Source: a bacterium C-53
GTDB lineage: Bacteria > Bacillota > Clostridia > Lachnospirales > Lachnospiraceae
NCBI GenBank assembly: GCA_003612525.1
Contig: RAZD01000015.1
Location: forward strand, 28,318-92,317
Direction: 5' to 3'
Length of the DNA: 64,000 bases
Shown one piece after another: positions 50,334-59,994 of the stretch; the stretch's first letter is position 1, and every line of letters starts with the position of its first letter. The translations under genes and the position numbers were made by a program. A model generated the notes under the pieces. That model was not told the DNA's origin, did no database searches, and saw nothing but the letters and a program-made list of their open reading frames with translations.

Positions 50334-51998
50334 TTATTTATGCAATACGAATGCTTCATAGGGTTTGAGTGTAATGTTTTTTCCGTCATATGTGTTTTTC
50401 ATATTGGAAATGAGACAGGAGGCGCCCACAAATTCTTCCGGGAGGATAAACGTTGTCTCTTTGTCAGAAAAGCTGCATACTACAAGCAGTTTTTCGCTTT
50501 CCAGCGTTCTTGTGTAGACGAACAACTCTTCACTGTCTTCAAGGAGCGGTTCATATTTTCCGTATACCATGATGGGATGCTGTTTTCTGAGCGCAATCAG
50601 CTTCTTATAATAATGAAATACGGAGTCAGGGTTCTTTGTTTCTGCTTCGGCATTGATTTCTGTGTAATTTGGATTGACTGCAATCCACGGCGTTCCGGTG
50701 GTGAAGCCTGCTTGTGCCGTATTCTCCCACTGCACCGGTGTTCTGGCATTGTCACGGCTTCGGAAGATGATACAGGGCCAGAATTCTTCGTGAGGTATAC
50801 TGCCGTCTGTACACCATTCCCTGTAGGCATTGATGCTCTCAATATCACGGAAATCGTCCGGGCTCTTGAATGGATAGTTCGTCATGCCCAGCTCTTCGCC
50901 CTGATAGATATAAGGGGTGCCCTGCAGCATATGAAGGCAGGTGGCAAGCATTTTTGCAGAAGCTTCGCGGTATTCGGGACTGTCATTGCCGAATCGTGAG
51001 ACCGCACGCGGCTGATCATGATTATCCCAGAATAAGCTGTTCCATGCTTTGCCGTATAAATCCATCTGCCAGCGGGACAGTATCTTCTTTAACCTGGTAA
51101 GTGGCATTCTTTCATTTGTCCACTTTCCATACTTTCCGTTTTCATCCACATGTTCAAACTGAAAGACCATATTCAGTTCCTGGGCATCTTCACCGGCATA
51201 CTGTCTGGCAAGTTCCGTCGTCACGCCGGGCGTCTCACCGACTGTCATAAGATCATATTTTGACAGGACTTTTTCATTCATCTCTTTCAGATATTTATGC
51301 ACATTTGGGCCGTTGACGCAATATGGTCCGAAATCACCGTACAGATCGGTCACTTCCCCGTCCGGCATTTCTTCTGTCTTTGAGATCATGCTGATCACAT
51401 CCATTCGGAAACCGTCGATCCCCTTGTCGCACCACCATGTCATCATGTCGAAGACTTCTTTGCGTACTTTCTCATTATCCCAGTTTAAATCGGGCTGCTT
51501 TTTGGAGAAAAGGTGCAGATAATACATATTGGTATCTTCATCATACTGCCATGCGGAACCGCTGAAGCAGGAACCCCAGTTGTTTGGAGGGGTTTGCGCA
51601 TCTTTTCCCTCGCGCCAGATGTAATAATCGCGATACTCATTTTCTCTGGACTGCCTGCTTTCCATAAACCATTTATGTTCATCGGAAGTGTGGTTCACCA
51701 CAAGGTCCATGACGATACGGATATTTCTGTCATGTGCCTGCGTTAACAGCTCATCAAAATCCTCCATTGTGCCGAATTCGTCCATGATTGCCTGATAATC
51801 GCTGATATCGTATCCATTGTCATCGTTTGGCGACTGGTAGACAGGGGACAGCCATATCACATCAATGCCAAGATATTTCAGATAGTCAAGCCTGCTTGTG
51901 ATTCCCCTTAAATCTCCGATACCGTCCCCGTTGCTGTCCATAAAGCTACGGGGGTAAATCTGATAAATAACAGCTTCCTTCCACCATGTTCTGTTCAT
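50334..51998 (-). CDS. GH13 alpha-glucosidase (oligo-1,6-glucosidase type), second of a pair
   Basis: The 554-residue cytosolic enzyme hydrolyses terminal alpha-glucosides. It begins 'MNRTWWKEAVIYQIYPRSF', with GH13 regions 'DLVVNHTSDEHKWF' (I), 'GIDGFRMDVISMI' (II, nucleophile Asp), 'MTVGETPGVT' (III, acid/base Glu) and 'FWDNHDQPRAVSRFG' (IV). No signal peptide. Start 51998 fits AAAGG spacing better than the in-frame 52007. It is downstream of a paralogue and an AraC regulator on the same strand. Confidence 0.94.
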   Translation of the reverse strand: MNRTWWKEAVIYQIYPRSFMDSNGDGIGDLRGITSRLDYLKYLGIDVIWLSPVYQSPNDDNGYDISDYQAIMDEFGTMEDFDELLTQAHDRNIRIVMDLVVNHTSDEHKWFMESRQSRENEYRDYYIWREGKDAQTPPNNWGSCFSGSAWQYDEDTNMYYLHLFSKKQPDLNWDNEKVRKEVFDMMTWWCDKGIDGFRMDVISMISKTEEMPDGEVTDLYGDFGPYCVNGPNVHKYLKEMNEKVLSKYDLMTVGETPGVTTELARQYAGEDAQELNMVFQFEHVDENGKYGKWTNERMPLTRLKKILSRWQMDLYGKAWNSLFWDNHDQPRAVSRFGNDSPEYREASAKMLATCLHMLQGTPYIYQGEELGMTNYPFKSPDDFRDIESINAYREWCTDGSIPHEEFWPCIIFRSRDNARTPVQWENTAQAGFTTGTPWIAVNPNYTEINAEAETKNPDSVFHYYKKLIALRKQHPIMVYGKYEPLLEDSEELFVYTRTLESEKLLVVCSFSDKETTFILPEEFVGASCLISNMKNTYDGKNITLKPYEAFVLHK

Positions 51999-52083
51999 TT
52001 CTCTCATCCTTTCCCTGTTGATTGTTGTAAATAGTGTTAAAGAAGAAGTTTGTAATGCTTTTCCTATAGATAGTGTGTCCGAT

Positions 52084-53748
52084 TTACATCTCCAGTATCA
52101 ATACCTGATAACTGTGCAGTGAGATGGAATTGCCTTCCTGTGCAATATCAGGGTAATTGTTCAGAAGCGCCTTTTTATATGGAGCAGGAAGTGTGACGGA
52201 CTGTTCCTCTTTTTGATAGTTTCCGATAATGAGAAGCTTTTTATCCCCTTTCCGGTAGTAGGCCATGAGATTATGCTGTTCTCTCCATGCAGGTTCCAGA
52301 GAACCATATACGATAGTTTCCTTATATTCAGAATTCCTGCGCAGGGCAATCAGTTTTTTGTAAAAGCTTCGCACGGAATCCGGGTCATTCATCTGCGCTT
52401 CGGCATTGATTTCTGTGTAATTTGGATTGACTGAAAGCCACGGAGTTCCGGTTGTGAATCCGGCGTGTGGTGCGCAGGACCACTGCATGGGTGTACGTGC
52501 GTTGTCCCGGCTGTATTTTGCCACAGCTTTTAACGATTCTTCCGGTGACAGTCCGGCGTCCAGTGCAACCTGATATTGGTCGAGCGTTGAAATATCATCT
52601 ACCTGCTCGATTGAAGCAAACGGTATATTTTCCATGCCAAGTTCCTGACCCTGGTAAATAAACGGAAGTCCGCGCAGCATAAAGTTCAGAGCGGCCAGCA
52701 TTTTTTTACTTTCCGCACAGCAGTCCCCTTCCGGGATGTAACGGCTTACGCCGCGGGGTTCATCGTGGTTTTCGATGATATTCGACAGAAATCCAATATC
52801 GTTTACTTTTTCCTGCGCGTCAAAGCAGCAGTTTTTATAATCGTCGGGTGTGATCGGCTTTGCATCATACCATCCTTTTTCGCTCTGCCCGAATAAGGTC
52901 TCATTAAAGTCAAACATACTGGAAAAGTATCCGTTTTCACCGATAAAGTCAGAGAGTTCCTCCGGCTTTTCATTGAATACTTCTCCCACGGAGAGTGCAT
53001 CGTATTTTTTGAAAGTACGGTCACGCATTTCTCCCAGAAAAGTTCCGATACCTTTTGCTTCCCGGAGCATTGCGTCGATATTGCAGAGTCCATCTTTTCG
53101 GTCCGGGGTATAATCTCGGAAAGGAAGCGCTTTTTTGATATTGATGATTGCGTCAATGCGGAATCCGCCCAGCCCCTTATCCAGCCACCAGTTGATATTC
53201 TTATATACTTCCTCCCGAAGCTCCGGGTTTTCCCAGTTTAAATCCGGTTGTTTCCTGTGGAATACATGAAGGTACTGTTTCTTCGAGCCGGGAAGGTCTT
53301 CCCATACGGGGCCTCCGAAATAGGAACGCCAGTTTGTCGGCAGCTTCTCTTCGTCTTTGTCCCTGAGATAGAAGAAATTCCCGTATTTGCCGTCCGGGTC
53401 TTCACACGCTTTTTTAAACCATTCATGTTCATCCGAGCAGTGGTTTACAACGAGATCCATCAGTATGTACATATCTCGTTTTTTCGCTTCTGCAATCAGC
53501 AGTTCCATATCGGCCATTGTGCCGAATCTGGGGTCAATATTGTAATAATCTGAAATGTCATATCCTTGGTCAGCCAGTGGGGAAGGATAGCAGGGAGAAA
53601 GCCAGAGAATATCTACCCCTAAATCCTTAAGATAGTCAAGTTTGCTTATGATGCCGGGAATGTCACCGATGCCGTCCCCGTTGGAGTCACAGAAGCTTTT
53701 TGGATAAATCTGATAGGCCGTTTTGTCATGCCACCATTTTTTTGTCAT
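52084..53748 (-). CDS. GH13 alpha-glucosidase, first of a pair
   Basis: From start 53748, behind AGAGGAAAC, the protein has 554 residues and begins 'MTKKWWHDKTAYQIYPKSF'. GH13 regions: 'DLVVNHCSDEHEWF', 'GLGGFRIDAIINI' (nucleophile Asp), 'LSVGEVFNEKPEE' (acid/base Glu) and 'IIENHDEPRGVSRY'. It is clearly a paralogue of the next gene (same length and layout), but changes around region IV suggest a different bond or chain preference. The open frame from 53847 extends into the AraC spacer and is not used. Confidence 0.94.
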   Translation of the reverse strand: MTKKWWHDKTAYQIYPKSFCDSNGDGIGDIPGIISKLDYLKDLGVDILWLSPCYPSPLADQGYDISDYYNIDPRFGTMADMELLIAEAKKRDMYILMDLVVNHCSDEHEWFKKACEDPDGKYGNFFYLRDKDEEKLPTNWRSYFGGPVWEDLPGSKKQYLHVFHRKQPDLNWENPELREEVYKNINWWLDKGLGGFRIDAIINIKKALPFRDYTPDRKDGLCNIDAMLREAKGIGTFLGEMRDRTFKKYDALSVGEVFNEKPEELSDFIGENGYFSSMFDFNETLFGQSEKGWYDAKPITPDDYKNCCFDAQEKVNDIGFLSNIIENHDEPRGVSRYIPEGDCCAESKKMLAALNFMLRGLPFIYQGQELGMENIPFASIEQVDDISTLDQYQVALDAGLSPEESLKAVAKYSRDNARTPMQWSCAPHAGFTTGTPWLSVNPNYTEINAEAQMNDPDSVRSFYKKLIALRRNSEYKETIVYGSLEPAWREQHNLMAYYRKGDKKLLIIGNYQKEEQSVTLPAPYKKALLNNYPDIAQEGNSISLHSYQVLILEM

Positions 53749-53905
53749 ACGATAGTTTCCTCTCATTCTGCCGCTTTTGCGGCTTTTCTTGTAAGAAAGA
53801 ATTGTGTATTCTGCTATCACAAATTGTGAATGCAATAGATTTATCATTTATTATAATGACTAAATTAGAATCTGTCTTACGTTTATCTGATTTAAAAATA
53901 CGAAA

Positions 53906-54817
53906 TTATGACTTTTTCTTGCGGTACTGCAATGGTGTTGTGCTTGTGTGTTTTCTGAATTCGCGTAAAAAATTGCCCAGATTGTTGTATCCGCATTCCA
54001 GACAGACTTCCATAACAGGAAGGTCGGTCTCTTCCAAGAGGCGCAGGGATTGTTTGATACGGTACTCATTGACATATTCCATAGGCGTGCGGCCGATCGC
54101 CTTCTTAAAAAAGCGGCAGAAGTATTGTTCGTTTAAACTGACCTGGTCTGCGAGGTCGGATATATAGATTTTTTCCTTATAGTTGTTTCTCACATAGGCC
54201 ATCACTGTTTTAATATCTTCCACACGCTTATCATAATTCTTTTCCGTAGTGGTAAACAGTTTGTGGCTTGAGAGTATGGCAAGAATACGCAGAAGGGAAG
54301 ATTTAATATATAACTGGTTTGTCAGATCATCAGTGACTGCACCGTCGTCCAGAACGGATTCTTCCAGAAATACATGTCCAAAAGAGTGCATGATATCCGT
54401 AAAGACATCCCGGATAGATGCAAATGACGGATGCGTTGGCAGAATGCAGCGTGGAAACAGTATTTTCTTTTTCTGCATCGGTTGTATTAACTGCACCTGT
54501 GCAGTATCACAGGAATCAAAGCTTAAAATATCCGGCGAGAAGACAATCGCGTCTTCATAACTGCCGGTTGTTTCTGTGATGATACTGTGCAATTCTCCGG
54601 GATTGATAAAATACAGGCATTCGGAATGAACCGGAAAGGATTCCATATTGATTTCCAGTCGGAATCCGCCTCTGGAAAAGTACAGAATCTCTATTTCGTC
54701 GTGCCAGTGGTGTTTGACGAATGCTCCTTTTTCCACGGAACGTGTGCGATAGACCGCACAGGGAAACGATTTTGTGCCGTGGAGACGAATTTCTTTCAGA
54801 TCAGACGGCTGCTGCAT
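53906..54817 (-). CDS. AraC family regulator of the glucosidase genes
   Basis: The 303-residue protein has an N-terminal cupin sensor ('HWHDEIEILYFSRGGFRLEI', 'CLYFINPGELHSI') and two C-terminal HTH motifs ('KIYISDLADQVSLNEQYFCR', 'LPVMEVCLECGYNNLGNFLR'). It is transcribed just ahead of the two GH13 genes on the same strand and is their probable activator, responding to an alpha-glucoside. AAAGGAGG precedes the start. Confidence 0.9.
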   Translation of the reverse strand: MQQPSDLKEIRLHGTKSFPCAVYRTRSVEKGAFVKHHWHDEIEILYFSRGGFRLEINMESFPVHSECLYFINPGELHSIITETTGSYEDAIVFSPDILSFDSCDTAQVQLIQPMQKKKILFPRCILPTHPSFASIRDVFTDIMHSFGHVFLEESVLDDGAVTDDLTNQLYIKSSLLRILAILSSHKLFTTTEKNYDKRVEDIKTVMAYVRNNYKEKIYISDLADQVSLNEQYFCRFFKKAIGRTPMEYVNEYRIKQSLRLLEETDLPVMEVCLECGYNNLGNFLREFRKHTSTTPLQYRKKKS

Positions 54818-54952
54818 GTTTCATCCTCCTTTCAGGCTCTGCTGCTCTGCATGAGCAGCAAGGAAACCGGTGTAATCGGAATAATAAAAAGGCTAACACT
54901 GTTGGTAAGGGAAAGTCAATATCTTAAGGAAGTATTGTTTCTGGCTGAAAGG

Positions 54953-54983
54953 ATTGAATTTACCTCCTTATATATGGTAATAT
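54953..54983 (+). promoter_or_regulatory. Candidate promoter of the hybrid kinase gene
   Basis: TTGAAT and TAATAT lie 18 bases apart about 70-100 bases before the kinase start. It points away from the AraC gene, so the two transcripts are divergent. Confidence 0.4.
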
Positions 54984-55050
54984 TAAAAGAATAAGAAACA
55001 GGAATAATTACTTTTTTTAAAATTATTTTATTTTAGGTTAGAGGGATGTT

Positions 55051-57681
55051 ATGAACATGGAAAACAGACGATTTATTCAAAGAGACGGAAGTTTAAGAAG
55101 TTTGGGTATTTACTTTGTAATTGCGGCTGTGACCGTAATACTGGCAGTGGTATCGGAAAGATATTTTACTTTCCTTGATGCACAGCTTTTTAAAGAACGG
55201 AGCAAACACATTGTGGAATTCACAGATAAGGCTTCTGAGATCGTGGACAGTGTAATCGAGTATTCCTGGAGGAAGGTTTTCACCTGTGAGTATATTCTGA
55301 AAAATAGTGAAATCTCATCAACAGATGAGTTGTTTGACGCAATGTCGTCCATGTCAGAAATTATGGACGGGGAAGACTCGCTGGTGCTTGCCATTGATGG
55401 AGATTCAGATTATTATTCATCTGACAGGAATTTTGGACATTTTATGCATCCGGAGCTTCTGACCGGAGAGATGGAAAGAATGCAGCAGGTTGTGACGGAA
55501 CTTCCCCATAAGAACGACCGCTCCTTTTTTATATTTATGGAACGGATGAAAACCCCGCTCATGCTTGGAGATCATGGCAGTGCAGTCACGCACCTTGCGG
55601 TTGCTGTTGATATGGAAGCAATGCGTGAGAAAATTACTGTGAAGGGGTTTGAAGATCAGTGCTACACGTATTTGCTGAATGAGAGTGGAAAAAGACTTTA
55701 TAAATATACATATGCAGATAATTTTATCGAGGTTGATGATGTTCTCAGCGCATTTAAGGATTATACCATAAAACATGGGGCAACGTACGAGAATTTCATA
55801 AAGGACATAGAGGCGGGCAGAGAAACCGCTTTGGAATTTGAGTTCACCGGGCAGGATGGCGCAAAGCATAACTGGTTTGTGGCCAATGCTTCGGTTACTT
55901 CCGAAAACTGGCAGATGCTGTTGTTTATTCCAGCAAAAGTATTGGGAGCGGACACCTCACTTTTGTTGAAAAGAACGATTCGCTTCTTTATGACAGCGTC
56001 CGCTGCAATTCTGGTGCTGGCTGTTATTGCCGTTGCAGGTCTCATGGTTTCGAGGAGTGACAGAAGACTGGTGCGTCAGAAGGATGAGGCGAATCAGCTC
56101 CTGAGGACGGCGGTAGAGGAGGCGAACAGTGCAAATCAGGCAAAAAGTGATTTCCTGTCCTATATGAGCCATGATATCCGGACCCCGATTAATGGGATTA
56201 TGGGCATGACGGAAATTGCCCTGAAAAATATAGGCAATCAGGACAAAATCTTTGACTGCCTGAAGAAGATCAGTGGTTCGTCGCAGCATCTGCTGGGATT
56301 GATTAATGATGTCCTTGACATGAGCCGTATTGAATCAGGCAAAACAAAAATAAACCATGAAAGTTTTGATTTAAGAACATGTCTTGACAATTGTGCTTCT
56401 ATTATCGGCGGTCAGTTGACCACAAGGGATATAAAGCTGGTGCGTGAATTCGGTGAATTCAAACATCCTTTGCTGATTGGCGATGAACTGCATCTGCGTC
56501 AGGTTTTTATTAATATTCTCGGAAACTCCGTTAAATTTACACCGGATGGGGGTAAAATCTTTTTCCGTGCCTGTGAAGTGGAAAGTGCAGATGGCAGAGC
56601 GCTGTTTCGGTTTATGCTGGAAGATACGGGAATCGGAATGAAAGAAGATTTCCTGCCACATATATTCGATGCATTTTCGCAGGAGGATGATGGTACCAGG
56701 ACGACATATAAGGGAACCGGACTTGGGATGGCCATCACAAAGAAGTTTGTGGACTTGATGGAGGGGGAAATCAAAGTTGAGAGCAAGGTAAATGAGGGTA
56801 CAAAGTTTGTTATAGAAATTGCAATGGATATTGACCAGAATGCAAAAGCCGGTGAGAAGGCAGGGAAAGCAAGGATTGATCTGACAGGTATGAAGGTGCT
56901 GCTGGTAGAGGATATTGAGTTAAATCTCGAGATTGCTCAGAATATTCTGGAGGTAGAAGGGGTTGTAGTCACACCTGCAATGAACGGTCAGGAAGCTGTA
57001 GATGCATTCGCCGGGAATCCGGAGGGAACGTTTGACCTGATTATTATGGATATTATGATGCCGGTTATGGATGGTATTACAGCGACGAAAACAATCCGTG
57101 CGATGGCGCGGCCGGATGCTTCAAAGATTCCGATTATAGCAATGACTGCCAATGCCTTTGAGGAGGATATCAGGAGTACGCGGGAAGCAGGAATGAATGT
57201 TCATCTTTCGAAACCGATTGACGTGGATATGCTGCTCAAGACTTTATCACGTTTCTATCCGGGCGGAGAAGAGCAGAAAAATGTGATAGAGCTGCCCGGG
57301 CTTAAGATCCTGCTGGCGGACGATGTGGAATTGAATCTTGAAATTGCGAAAACCATTCTGGAAGATGAGGGGGCGATTGTCACAGCGGTGGAGAATGGCC
57401 AGGAGGCTGTGGATGCATTTCGCCGGTATCCGGAGGGGACGTTCGATGTGATTCTGATGGATGTCCATATGCCCGTTATGGATGGTATGAAAGCCACGAA
57501 AATGATCCGTGGTCTGGAGCGTGGGGATGCTGCAAAAATACCGATTTTTGCAATGACGGCGGATGTCTATGAGGAAGATATGGAGAAGACAAAAGCGGCA
57601 GGTATGAACGGGCATCTTACAAAACCTTTGAATCTGGAGAAAATGATGTGGATGCTGTCAGGATACAGAGAAGATGTTTGA
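55051..57681 (+). CDS. Hybrid sensor histidine kinase with two receiver domains
   Basis: The 876-residue protein has a first helix (about 17-37), an extracellular sensor of about 270 residues, a second helix (about 312-332), a HisKA domain with the phospho-His in 'SYMSHDIRTPINGIMGM', an ATPase domain ('VFINILGNSVKFTPDGG', 'EDTGIGMKEDF', 'GTGLGMAITKKF'), and two tandem receivers, 'VLLVEDIELNLEIAQNILEV' and 'ILLADDVELNLEIAKTILED', each with 'MDGxxATKxIR'-type loops. The receivers look like a recent duplication. No output or Hpt domain follows, so phosphate must pass to another protein. It has no gene partner here. Confidence 0.93.
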   Translation: MNMENRRFIQRDGSLRSLGIYFVIAAVTVILAVVSERYFTFLDAQLFKERSKHIVEFTDKASEIVDSVIEYSWRKVFTCEYILKNSEISSTDELFDAMSSMSEIMDGEDSLVLAIDGDSDYYSSDRNFGHFMHPELLTGEMERMQQVVTELPHKNDRSFFIFMERMKTPLMLGDHGSAVTHLAVAVDMEAMREKITVKGFEDQCYTYLLNESGKRLYKYTYADNFIEVDDVLSAFKDYTIKHGATYENFIKDIEAGRETALEFEFTGQDGAKHNWFVANASVTSENWQMLLFIPAKVLGADTSLLLKRTIRFFMTASAAILVLAVIAVAGLMVSRSDRRLVRQKDEANQLLRTAVEEANSANQAKSDFLSYMSHDIRTPINGIMGMTEIALKNIGNQDKIFDCLKKISGSSQHLLGLINDVLDMSRIESGKTKINHESFDLRTCLDNCASIIGGQLTTRDIKLVREFGEFKHPLLIGDELHLRQVFINILGNSVKFTPDGGKIFFRACEVESADGRALFRFMLEDTGIGMKEDFLPHIFDAFSQEDDGTRTTYKGTGLGMAITKKFVDLMEGEIKVESKVNEGTKFVIEIAMDIDQNAKAGEKAGKARIDLTGMKVLLVEDIELNLEIAQNILEVEGVVVTPAMNGQEAVDAFAGNPEGTFDLIIMDIMMPVMDGITATKTIRAMARPDASKIPIIAMTANAFEEDIRSTREAGMNVHLSKPIDVDMLLKTLSRFYPGGEEQKNVIELPGLKILLADDVELNLEIAKTILEDEGAIVTAVENGQEAVDAFRRYPEGTFDVILMDVHMPVMDGMKATKMIRGLERGDAAKIPIFAMTADVYEEDMEKTKAAGMNGHLTKPLNLEKMMWMLSGYREDV

Positions 57682-57726
57682 CAAGATAAAAAGACAAAGG
57701 CGTAAGTCGGAAAGGAAGGTTCACAC

Positions 57727-59133
57727 ATGAAAAGATTTGTTTGTTCTGTTTGTGGGTATGTACATGAGGGGGATAGCGCGCCAAAGGAATGTCCTGTCTG
57801 CCATCAGCCCGGAGAAAAATTCAGAGAGGAGTCAACGGAAAACGGTGATACGAATGAACTGGAGATGGGATGTTTTGAGGGAGATCACACGGCGGAAGCA
57901 CCGTCCGGGGACTTAAGCTATGACACAAAGTTTTACCGGGTTGACGAATCCTGTCGTTATATGGAAGAAATTCATCAGATGGCAGTGACAGGAAAGAGTA
58001 TCAGCGGCGCGATGGGAACAAAAATGTATATGCCGAACTGGGATGATATTCTGCTTCTGGGTGCGCAACTCAATCCGGCGCCTCTTGAGGAGGAGGATCC
58101 TGTATCGACGATGACGGTAATTGGAAAACATGCAAAAAAACCAATGATACTGGAGAGTCCTGTATATATTTCTCATATGTCGTTCGGAGCGCTCTCAAAG
58201 GAAATCAAGGTGGCTCTGGCAAAGGGCTCTGCAATGGCAGGGACGGCAATGTGCAGCGGGGAAGGCGGGATTCTGCCGGAAGAGCGCGCGGCGTCTTATA
58301 AATACATATTTGAGTACATACCGAATAAGTACAGTGTGACGGATGAAAATCTGCGTGCTGCGGACGCAATTGAGATTAAGATCGGCCAGGGGACAAAGCC
58401 TGGCATGGGAGGACATCTGCCGGGAGAAAAAGTGACGGAAGAGATTGCAAGACTGAGAGGGAAGAAGCAGGGCGAGGATGTGCAGAGTCCAAGTAAATTT
58501 CCGGAGCTTCATACGAAGGAAGATTTAAAAGAGATGGTATCAATGCTTCGCAGACGATCTGAAGGCAGGCCAATCGGCATCAAAATTGCGGCAGGCCGAA
58601 TTGAGAGAGATCTCGAATACTGTGTCTATGCGGAACCGGATTTCATCACGGTAGACGGAAGAGGCGGCGCGACGGGCTCAAGTCCGTTATTGCTGCGGGA
58701 GGCAACGACGGTTCCGACAATTTATGCATTGTATCGTGCAAGAAAATATCTGGATTCGGTTCACTCGGATATATCCCTTGTGATAACAGGAGGACTGCGT
58801 GTGTCAGCAGATGTGGCAAAAGCGCTTGCGATGGGTGCGGATGCAGTCGCTGTGGCAAGTGCGGCTTTGATTGCGGCGGCATGTCAGCAGTATCGTATCT
58901 GTGGTTCCGGCAATTGTCCGGTTGGAATTGCAACACAGGACCCCAAACTCAGGGAAAGACTGAAAGTGGGCCAGTCGGCGGAAAGAGTGGCGAATTATCT
59001 GAATGTAACGCTTGCGGAGCTGAAGACCTTTGCACGAATCACAGGTCATACATCAGTGCACGATCTGAACGTGGACGACCTTGTGACGTGGAACAGGGAG
59101 ATTTCAGAGTTTACGAATATACGGCATGCGTAG
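57727..59133 (+). CDS. Rubredoxin-like domain fused to a glutamate synthase (GltB)-type FMN domain
   Basis: The 468-residue protein starts with a rubredoxin-type knuckle pair ('MKRFVCSVCGYVHEGDSAPK' and 'CPVCHQPGEKF'), as in rubrerythrin tails. From about residue 90 it is a GltB central-domain homologue, with 'YISHMSFGALSKEIKVALAK', 'IGQGTKPGMGGHLPGEK', 'KIAAGRIERDLEY', 'VDGRGGATGSSPLLL' and 'CGSGNCPVGIATQDP' (iron-sulphur region). It lacks the glutaminase domain, so it would need ammonia from elsewhere or do another FMN reaction. The rubredoxin could feed electrons. Stands alone behind GGAAGG. Confidence 0.88.
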   Translation: MKRFVCSVCGYVHEGDSAPKECPVCHQPGEKFREESTENGDTNELEMGCFEGDHTAEAPSGDLSYDTKFYRVDESCRYMEEIHQMAVTGKSISGAMGTKMYMPNWDDILLLGAQLNPAPLEEEDPVSTMTVIGKHAKKPMILESPVYISHMSFGALSKEIKVALAKGSAMAGTAMCSGEGGILPEERAASYKYIFEYIPNKYSVTDENLRAADAIEIKIGQGTKPGMGGHLPGEKVTEEIARLRGKKQGEDVQSPSKFPELHTKEDLKEMVSMLRRRSEGRPIGIKIAAGRIERDLEYCVYAEPDFITVDGRGGATGSSPLLLREATTVPTIYALYRARKYLDSVHSDISLVITGGLRVSADVAKALAMGADAVAVASAALIAAACQQYRICGSGNCPVGIATQDPKLRERLKVGQSAERVANYLNVTLAELKTFARITGHTSVHDLNVDDLVTWNREISEFTNIRHA

Positions 59134-59230
59134 GATAAGGATGGATTTTAAGTTGATGTTGATATGGAAGATTCTTATTTTCTTTCGGAAATGCCGTTCT
59201 ATTGCGTAACAATCCAATCTCTGCACCCTG

Positions 59231-59285
59231 TGAAAAACCGGGGCGCGGTGGCTATCTGACAGCTGCCGCGTCCTGGTTTTTTTGT
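59231..59285 (+). terminator. Rho-independent terminator after the synthase-like gene
   Basis: AAAACCGGGGCGCGG and CCGCGTCCTGGTTTT pair around an 18-base loop that itself pairs partly, followed by TTT. The 59134-59516 gap otherwise holds no gene I can support; one short minus-strand frame (59199-59390) lies over this hairpin and is not credible. Confidence 0.8.
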
Positions 59286-59516
59286 ATTTTTATCCGTGTT
59301 CTCTCTGCCGTTCCCGCTCTCCGGCTGTAAAATGTTTCCAATATTCCGCTTGAAACTATGGGGCTGTTGCTCGTTTTTAGTTTCTGTCATATTCTTTGCT
59401 CCTTTACATAAAAATAGAGCGCATAGATTTGTTTTCTATACGCTCTGACGCTGTGTTATTTATTCAATTGTGATTGTGGTAATAGTTGTTTAGATAAACC
59501 GGAAGTTTCTTCTCTA

Positions 59517-59831
59517 TTAGCGGTTATATTTTGCTCCTGCATAAATCAGCAACGCCAATCCCACAACAAATCCCAATGCAAAAGCGATAAAACTTAATGC
59601 TGAATCTGTTATACCGATTATTACAGCAGTCACCAAAAGACCAATTCCAATAAAGATAACACCCCAACCTGATATTTTACAAAACCCTTTTTTATCAATT
59701 GGAGACACTTTGTCATAATGATAACTATGAAGCAAAGTGATTTTTTCCTTTTTCCAAATCAAACAACCAAGATATATAAAAACAAGTGCCAATACACCTA
59801 TTCCAACCGCAACACACACCGTTTCCGTCAT
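59517..59831 (-). CDS. DUF3784-like small membrane protein
   Basis: The 104-residue protein has three hydrophobic helices (about 5-25, 50-70 and 75-97), with a short cytosolic loop 'KKEKITLLHSYHYDKVSP' that is typical of the DUF3784 group. The start at 59831 follows GGAGGAG. The function of the family is not known. AT-rich composition and proximity to the mobilizable element suggest it may be cargo. Confidence 0.7.
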   Translation of the reverse strand: MTETVCVAVGIGVLALVFIYLGCLIWKKEKITLLHSYHYDKVSPIDKKGFCKISGWGVIFIGIGLLVTAVIIGITDSALSFIAFALGFVVGLALLIYAGAKYNR

Positions 59832-59994
59832 AACAATCTCCTCCAAATTCCGATTTATCTACTAACTGCCTTAATTTTCCTTTATTTTCAACGCTTTGCG
59901 GTATGCCTAACTTTAAAATATGTATCCTTTTCCCTTGTTTTTGCCCTTATTGGCAAGCTACAAGGGAAAGTTTTTGTTATTCAATTTTCATTGC

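Noticed and set aside
50277..50999. 240-codon plus-strand open frame
   Set aside because: It lies wholly over the GH13 coding sequence on the other strand, has no family features and no ribosome site; it reflects codon bias of the true gene.
59199..59390. 63-codon minus-strand frame with a plausible AAAGGAG
   Set aside because: It runs through a strong terminator and the protein resembles nothing; I could not support it as a gene.
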